Shown in pieces: positions 56,901 through 64,000 of a stretch of 64,000 bases of DNA. The DNA is from Bugulina stolonifera (taxonomy: Eukaryota > Bryozoa > Gymnolaemata > Cheilostomatida > Bugulidae): contig OW285189.1 in assembly GCA_935421135.1 (NCBI GenBank), forward strand, positions 21,950,298 through 22,014,297. Direction: 5' to 3'. How positions within the stretch are numbered: the stretch's first letter is position 1; every line of letters starts with the position of its first letter. A program made the position numbers and the translations under genes. The notes below the pieces were generated by a model. The model had not been told where the DNA came from. It made no database searches and worked only from the letters and a program-made list of their open reading frames with translations.

Positions 56901-59419
56901 GCAAGCACTGTGAAGCATAGGAAGACCCCTTCAGTAGAGAGTTTAGATGCCCTGCCCTCATATAATACATCCACAGATACTTTGCCTAATGGCCTCCAGG
57001 AGAACTTCAACAATCTTACAGTTGCAGGTCAGTGAATGTACATGTATATATTAGACTAGGCTAGAATTCCTTTCTACGTCTATTTATGAGTGTTTGGGGA
57101 ATTTTTCAGCAATCATGTGATTTAGTTGTGCTGTGACATTGCACTACATTATTCTAGCCTTAGAGATGTAAACTGTCCAGTTATGTCTTGTAGACTCAAA
57201 GTTCAAAGGGATATTGATGTCGGCTGAAGAGTTCACCAAGAAGTCTTTAGATCGAGAACAACGCAATGAACTGAGCACATCCTTAGCATTCTGTCGTCAA
57301 GCAGCCAGTGAGTTATCAAACACCAGTAGTACATGTGGTTGTGCAATTGTAGAAGATTATATGACATGGTGATATCACTGTTAGTGCGATGTGCATGCAA
57401 AGTCTATAGAAATATAATTTAGCAAGGTTGTACAATGACACTATCACCACTTGGCTAGTTAATGATGTGTTACATTTTAGATTCATAACTGTCACAGTTG
57501 ATTTTTGCTGGCAGAGGACATCCTATTTTAGTTCTAGATTCAAGTATAATGGTTTACTGTCAAGAATTCTTTTGTGATTTTAATTAAAAATCAATCGGGA
57601 TCTTCTGCTATCTTCAGATCTAGACATGGCGGCATAATATTTACACATTCATATGTTATTACTTTACAGGTTTACTGAGTTCTGTAATAAACCAAAGACC
57701 AGAGAGCAAACAGTTGCTTACACAAGTACAGTCAAAGCATGACTATTGCTCAAATAGAGTACAAACGCTGCTAGCAAGAGTAGTGGGTGATGCTGAAGAA
57801 GATAGTGAGTCGACTGTGAATCCATCTACCAGACACGTCATGTCGGAGCTACACATAGACAATCAGATTAAGAGAGAGGCTGCGTCATCAGACTATACAC
57901 CACTACACAATGCTATACACAAAGCTCCAAATATGGCTAGAGAGAACATAAAGTCTCACCGGCTCAGTCGCACTGATAGTCAGATTAGTAACGCTAGCAG
58001 TAACTCGTCTACTGGACGAAACAGTATTCAATCTGTTCAGTCATCAAACACTTCTAGTAGTACAGAGCGCACTGTGCATAAGGTGCCACCTAAACTGCAA
58101 TATTCTATATCACAACTACAACAGAAGCAGCAGCAGCAGCAGCAACAACATGCCTTGCACTCGCTTAACCCTGAGCATCAATCTCAAACGACGCATTTTC
58201 AGTCGCAATCATCAAAACAATCTCAACAGGGTTATCAACAAGAACAGCAGTCTAGTAGAAGCTCTCAGTCTACTTCACATAACCTCACTTCTAGATCTCA
58301 GTCTCAAGGGGGTTATAGCAGGCAGAGCTCAAACCATTCTGCTAGTCAGTACACTGAGCATGAACCAAGGAGTGAGGGTAGACAACTCACATCAAAGGCT
58401 CAACATGCACTGTATAAGGAAGTGAATATACCGACTACCTTACAACGCAATGACTATATCAGAGAGGGCTACAAGTCATCACCTGTGGACAGGAAGGCTT
58501 GTGCTAGCCCTAGTCCCAGTGTAATACCTCCACCCATGGAATTTCAGGAGGCTGATCCTCTGCTAAGAAACATATCGTCTGCTGGTGCTAATGATACTTA
58601 TAACAGTAATCACAATGTTAGAGGTACGAGTAGCTATCCACATAAACAGGGTACTTACACCAAACCAAATCACCACAATTTCTCTCTACCTCAAGACAAT
58701 CAGCAAATTGGATCTGCTCATGGATTACCAGTGTATACACAACCTTCCTCCTACTCTAGACAAATGTCTGGACCAAACCCCACGCAGCACGATGCCTACA
58801 GGGATCTGCCTGCTAAACAAACTATCAACAAACAAAATATACGAGACATTCTAGTGAAAGATATGCTCAAACGTCAAGGTCAACCCAACCCAGTAAAAGT
58901 CTCAAACAATAATTACCATTCAACTGTGCCCTCGTATATACCGCAGTTTGAGGAGCCGTTATGGACACCCCCACAACAGACAGCGTATGATAGGGGCCTC
59001 AGTCACTACGATAGACCCAACTACCATAGACAGAACCTCTATGGGCAAGTGAACAGTCAACATAGCCAGCCCAATAACCGCTATTCAGTCAAATCGCATC
59101 CTCAGCAATCGCTGGTAAGTTTGTCAGTAGGTATATACATTGTACATGCAGTTGGATGATTGTAATAGATCAAATACTGGAGTTGTCTGCTCACAAGAAT
59201 AATGTTATAAAAGTATCCAATTGTAAGGCACATTTTATGTAACTTGCATCATAATATAATATGAATTTACATGTGCAATGTGTTATATAAATACTTTGTA
59301 TATTACAGTATGGAGAAAACCCAGACAATAGGCAAACATTTCGACAAAATGGTGGTGATATGAAGGCAGAGCCTAGTAGTAGAATTAACCACTGTCATAC
59401 GTATTCCACAGAACTATGA
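41991..59419 (+). CDS. ubiquitin-specific protease, USP53/USP54 type
   Basis: Twenty-one exons, phases agree, 1,494 residues: 41991-42182, 43051-43143, 44307-44441, 45227-45340, 45556-45638, 46634-46733, 47533-47590, 48762-48856, 49942-50112, 50971-51127, 51504-51627, 52378-52694, 53869-54025, 54766-54992, 55167-55393, 55776-55939, 56105-56256, 56779-57027, 57194-57307, 57670-59114 and 59309-59419. The USP fold fills residues 1-400. Cys box [12 protein letters not shown] has C57, followed by [36 protein letters not shown] and [11 protein letters not shown] (H324) come next, with YFDDASVKQ giving the acidic partner. These blocks are specific to the USP53/USP54 pair. The C-terminal 1,100 residues are Ser/Gln-rich and unstructured, with FPPPP at 870-874 and poly-Gln near 1130. 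Vertebrate relatives act at cell junctions or on Lys63 chains. This looks like a pre-duplication single gene (inference). Confidence 0.92.
58120..58152 (+). repeat. CAG/CAA repeat encoding poly-Gln
   Basis: CAGAAGCAG followed by five CAG and two CAA codons within the large penultimate protease exon. It encodes KQQQQQQQ. Confidence 0.9.
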
Positions 59420-61234
59420 TGAGATCTATCAGGTCCAGTATGTTTTGCTTTATGTCCGACTGTGATGATTGTTCTATATTTTGATCTTCAGCAATATTAC
59501 ATTGTTGCTGATGTGAAACCTACAAGGCTACAATCAACACAATAATTCTTGAAAAATGTTATGCTAAGATTTTTATAGAATGCACCTACATTACATGCTG
59601 TAATTTTTCATCTGTGATTATCATGTATTTATATTCTTTACTGTAATATATTGTTAATTACATTTTCAATGTATTACATTTTCTAAAGTTTACATAGAAT
59701 TGGCAATACATATCATTCTGTTATTTATAGTGATCTCAATTCACAATTTGCTCCTTTTATGACCTTTATATTATTATATTCTAGCATGCAATGCTTCTTG
59801 TACTATTCTGTACATTGTAGAATACCATTATTTCTCCTGATGACCAATGTTGATTGATATTCTTTTTACCTACTTACAACTTACTTACATTTAACTTACT
59901 TAAACTTAATGCTTGTATAGTTGTTTTATATGTAAATACTTACACATGTACACTATTATTACTATTTTTGTAAAAGTAGTTTCATGGTATTTATAATGTA
60001 CTTGGCGCTATTTTGGCTCAAGTTGGTAACTCACCACAATGATTAATAAAATTATTGAATTCACAACTTATGTTATAACCATACAAGTATTTTCAGTTGT
60101 AACTGATTTTGCTTCGTTAAAAACATAGTTCATCCTATATGGGTTTATTATTAAAAATATAATGTAGTTTATAATAAATTCAGGTCGTAAGTTGTGAAGA
60201 TATACATAGTAATGTCATAACAATCATATAGTAGTACAGTACAGCACGGATGGTGTGTTGGATAATACATCTTGGGTACACTGACAGCCTTCAATCAGTT
60301 AATTCTCTGTGTTATAAGGTTTGTCTCGTCATTTAGTAGAGCTTCCACTTGATCTCTCTACAGAACAATATCACTATCATAGTATGGTGTAAACACTGCT
60401 GGTATAGATGGCATGCAGAAGTAACTTTACATGAGCGAGTTAGAAAAAGACTAGCTAAAAAGTTTCCTGATCCATAGTTCAGAGGAATTTAAAGTGTTTT
60501 GCTGAAATTGTGAGGGTGCCAATAAATGTTTCACATCATTGTCGTCACAATTTGCAAATTTATTTACTGCAATATATATACATGTATGTGGTCACTAATA
60601 TTGACATCCCAACTGGATCCCTGTAGAAATGCTGTAGAATGTTAAGTTTAACACTATATTATATTCCAACTCAATTTTTACAGAAAAATAAATATTCATA
60701 TTAGGTGTCTGTATACATCAGTACAAAAGTAAAATAAATAGTAACAGAAAAGTTTGATGCAACTTTGAACAATCAACTAAAAAACCAATTCTGCAGCAGC
60801 AATAGGTGACTCCGTTGATCTCCCTAAATTCAATGAATATTTATTACCATTATGATCATAAGTAGTCAGTTAATGCTTCTTGATCTCTTACAGATACAAT
60901 CATCAAATAAATAAAAATGGGCTTATGGGATAAATATCTAGTTCTAGGGATGAGTGTTGGCCAGAAAAGAGCTTAAAAATGGTCTTGTAGGTGTATATGT
61001 TGTATTAAATGGCCAAAGTGCTACAAGATTGAAAGTTGTTGGGTATTACATGAAGAGAATATTAAAGTTTTACAGCTATTAACTTTCTTTCAACTTGAAT
61101 CTAAACGCAGTAGACTGTCCTTAATTTCCAATATAGAATTGGAGGTAAAAAGCTTAACCCCTGTATGCATACATGTAGATTTATCATAGTAATAACTGTC
61201 AATAAATGCAAGCTTGCAGTTGCACATGTGTATA
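59420..61234. other. 3' UTR of protease gene and spacer
   Basis: AT-rich, with no coding exon. A good polyadenylation signal, AATAAA, lies at 60045-60050, giving a 3' UTR of about 630 bases. The protease and LKAAEAR1-like genes converge here. Confidence 0.55.
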
Positions 61235-62986
61235 TCAGGTGTATTCCCAATCTCTTGAACCCGCCCTCTAGTGGCAAATTCACTTGGCAGGATGCCCAGG
61301 CCTAGAGTGCAGCCAGTTTGCACTGTTGCTAGCAAACCATAGCTAGCTCATACACACTAGTTTTTCAGTGTTTGACTTGGGCCAGAGTGTTCATGGCATA
61401 CAGGTCAAAATATGTGTTCAAGGTGAGATTTATGCCAGAACTTGGGTAGTGAAGACACCTGTTAATACTGTAATAAGTACACGTAGCAGTAAGTACAAAG
61501 TACATGTAGACAGTGAATACAATTTTTACTTACTGCGAGTTTTTCTAATGAGTCGTTCTGCTCATTTATTTCTGATTTAGATGGAACCAAGGCTTGCAGC
61601 CTCACAGCCTTGAGTGCTGATGGCTGGCACGATATGAGATGATTTATTTCCTGTCCTCTGTTAGCCTGGTATCTCAAACGCATGATTCTTATTCTATTGC
61701 GTGCTTCGGCAGCCCTAAAGCCAGAACAAAATCATTTAAAAACAGTATTATATGACAAGGAATACATATTTTTAACTTATGACAGTTCACACAAAATTCA
61801 TCATTAATTTATATTCACTAAACATTGGTTAATGTTAATAAGAGGAATATGAAGGTTGTATTCAATTGGTGGATTCAGTAGAAACAAGTGAATCTACACT
61901 GTATAATATGCAAAATTGCTAATTTAAGAGTTATCTTCTACTGCAACAAAGATGGAGGAGTGCACAACTCCAGTCTTACTTGAGTTGGCCTATTAGTTTA
62001 GCATGTTGTTCTTTTTCTAGCTCTTCTTCTTTGGTTAGCTTCACATTTTGGCTGAAACCAAAATATGGCAATGATCAGAAATATGAATTGGTAACATTAA
62101 ATTTACAAACACAATGGAGAGAAATGATTATGTGCATGGAAATACATTTAAAAAAAGCCCGTAAATCAGAGGGCAAGCCACCAAGATGCCCCAGCAAGGC
62201 GTTTTATTTTGTATAGGCACTGACATGGAACTTCTTTACTACATTATATATATGAGTAAAGCACATAGTACACTGTATCACTACACCACAATATGCCGTG
62301 CTTGCTACTACCATCGCTTATATCTCCACACCACTATATGCATACTTCATTCTGTACCACCATTGACTTACGCTGCTTTCGTTTTCTTTTCATCTATTAA
62401 CCTTTTCTTAGTGACCGCCAATTTTTCGGCTATAACTTTATTAGGCTCCTCATACTGTAAAATAGAATTAATAATCATTAACGTAATATGGTATATTGTA
62501 TGACTTGTAGAACCTTGCTACACCATAATCATATGACTTACACATCCCTGACACACTATATATCACATGTAGCCATTTGATACACAGTATATGTATATGG
62601 TACGTATAGAACTTCAGCACTATTGGCTTACTAACATAACAAATAGTTATAATGAATACAAAAACAGTTATAATATATCTGTGGGGTATTTGAAGAAAGG
62701 TCTAAACTTTCCATGGAACCTACAAAATTGAAAAAGTGAAACATGGCGGACAAGGAATCACCAATACCATATTATTACATTGAGAGAACACAACTTCTAA
62801 ATAACAGAACTTATTCTGTGGCCAATAGTAAGTTGTGAAAGTACAAAATAGAAAACACTGGCTTGCTTAGACAAGCACACTTACCGCTGCATATCGACTG
62901 CGTGATACAGAGTTCATTTTCTTTAATTTGTCTTCTGGAATCTTCTTCCAGTTTTGTGCTTTAAATTTTCCATCTTCCTTTTCAGC
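61235..62986 (-). CDS. LKAAEAR1: LKAAEAR motif-containing protein, N-terminus not found
   Basis: Minus-strand exons 62986-62885, 62454-62372, 62051-61980 and 61714-61534 join in agreeing phases; a short last exon, 61267-61235 (RAGSRDWEYT then stop), fits the phase but is tentative. The name-giving motif LKAAEAR is recreated exactly across the 61980/61714 junction and is followed by NRIRIMRLRYQANRGQEINH and the block LISCQPSALKAVRLQALVP. Upstream are NWKKIPEDKLKKM, SRSRYAAYEEP and a charged helix (KLTKEEELEKEQHAKLIGQ). The family is small, conserved in animals and of unknown function. The first visible exon opens in phase 0 after an acceptor, so a start exon should lie further right, possibly beyond the window. 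The 156 residues assembled are therefore partial. Confidence 0.85.
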
Positions 62987-63113
62987 CTAGTTATATTAGG
63001 AAGGTACACAATTCTCAATAAACCATCGATAAAATTATGGTAGACCTATCACCAACTATGGGACCAAGAACCAGCAATCAATTATAGAAATGAGATACGT
63101 GATGACAAAAAAA

Positions 63114-63200
63114 TTAATATTTTAGGGTTGGCTGATGGTGAGGCTTCTGATTGAACATGATCTGATGTCCAAATCTGATCCGCATGTCACACATGTAATC
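63114..63200 (-). CDS. possible terminal exon of an unknown minus-strand gene
   Basis: After the acceptor CTTATAG at 63201, a frame of 28 codons runs DYMCDMRIRFGHQIMFNQ then KPHHQPTLKY to a TAA stop. Its residue mix looks protein-like rather than random, and no donor follows, so it could be the last exon of a gene whose other exons lie right of the window. I do not recognise it. It is not compatible with being a simple upstream exon of the LKAAEAR1-like gene, because of the stop. Confidence 0.35.
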   Translation of the reverse strand, partial: DYMCDMRIRFGHQIMFNQKPHHQPTLKY

Positions 63201-64000
63201 CTATAAGATCAAGACTGTTAGTAAATTCTAAAATACAAGCTGATAAGTATTATATTGCAGTAGTAGTTGTCAGTTAGAGTAATGTAGGCTATATTGCTCC
63301 TACCATTTTTACTTTCAGTTAATGTGTCCAAGTTGCCAGTGGTTTGCTTTGAGTTCAACTTGAAGTAAAATCTAAGTTCTCATCACTTCTCACGCTCTCT
63401 TTACAGATGATAAGCTCTACTACACTTACATACAGAATGTAAGAATAGTTGTAGATTCTACAAGAGCAACAAGAAGAACACTATAGGAAACTACAAATAG
63501 ATTAATTACATGCATGTCAGTAAATTTTTGAGTTTAATCACTATTAGTATCCAAGTGCTGTTTCACTGAATCACTAAAATTTGGTTTAAGTTCAAGTTAT
63601 TGCTACACTGATTAGAGTGATAATGATTAATTAATTTAATAACTAAATAAGAAAATGGATAGCAATAAATAGTAACCAATAAATATAATATTTATTACAA
63701 ATAACACAGATAGTGATAGCAAGTAATTAGAACTAATATAAATACAGATAATTAGATTAGATAAATATACCAGTTCTCACAATCTAGTGACCAAACTAGG
63801 GGACGTAGGTTATACTAAAAACTATCTCTCTTGGCGTTCTCCCTACAACTGCTTATGATTATCCACAGCAGAGAGTGGGTGAGAGCTTGGTAGCTATTTA
63901 TCTGGAAGCCTTGCCTTATTAATAATTATAGCTTCCTCTGGTATTACACAGAAAGCTATTTTGGTTGTGCGATATAACCCTGTAATACCGGAAGCATGCA
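63201..64000. other. right edge, no supported gene
   Basis: AT-rich sequence. A 32-base plus-strand piece at about 63403-63434 is bracketed by an acceptor (CTCTTTACAG) and a donor (GTAAGA) and could read DKLYYTYIQN in one phase. With no neighbouring exon this is not enough to call a gene. Confidence 0.4.

Noticed and set aside
63403..63434. Plus-strand mini-exon reading DKLYYTYIQN
   Set aside because: Splice signals are present and the peptide vaguely recalls glycosyltransferase-type lysyl hydroxylases, but there is no adjacent exon to support it.

Overview
This window is nuclear DNA of an animal. Every gene is split by GT-AG introns of a few hundred to about two thousand bases, the non-coding DNA is AT-rich, and the products are metazoan families (nuclear receptors, a THAP protein, USP53/USP54, LKAAEAR1, DDX42). 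A marine invertebrate, possibly a sponge or another early-branching animal, fits best; that placement is inference. The palindrome TACATGTA and its relatives recur throughout the introns and spacers.

Layout. 1-5340 (+): the 3' half (ligand-binding domain) of a nuclear receptor; its DNA-binding exons lie left of the window. A complete 1,000-bp non-autonomous hAT element sits in one intron and a MITE in the next. 6314-9891: a five-exon gene for a 202-residue THAP protein, flanked by an inverted repeat. 10360-11340 (-): remnant of a non-LTR reverse transcriptase. 12185-16456 (+): a complete second nuclear receptor (six exons, 484 residues) with the same intron positions as the first, so the two are tandem paralogues. 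16457-22475: no gene, several inverted and tandem repeats. 22476-25066 (-): a seven-exon gene for a 333-residue protein I do not recognise by name; its composition suggests an axonemal or microtubule-associated protein. 26247-28323: a young LTR element with no coding capacity (306-bp LTRs, tRNA-Leu type primer site, polypurine tract) inserted in the middle of a palindromic MITE. 28500-29300 (+): a second decayed reverse transcriptase. 29257-37183 (+): DDX42-type DEAD-box RNA helicase, 15 confident exons plus one tentative first exon. 37184-41990: spacer with a palindrome and a SINE-like copy. 41991-59419 (+): a USP53/USP54-type ubiquitin protease, 21 exons, 1,494 residues. 61235-62986 (-): an LKAAEAR1 homologue, N-terminal exon not found. 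63114-63200 (-): possible last exon of another gene.

The most striking observation is in the helicase gene. The last 16 bases of the exon encoding motif Ib (VCTPG), together with its 5' splice site and 23 bases of intron, have been amplified into about 23 copies of a 39-bp unit. Each copy carries a potential splice donor. Use of any of the first eight would stay in frame and would always rebuild VCTPG next to the following exon (RLID). Exon structures below were worked out by hand from reading frames, splice-site dinucleotides and phase agreement; no transcript evidence was available.
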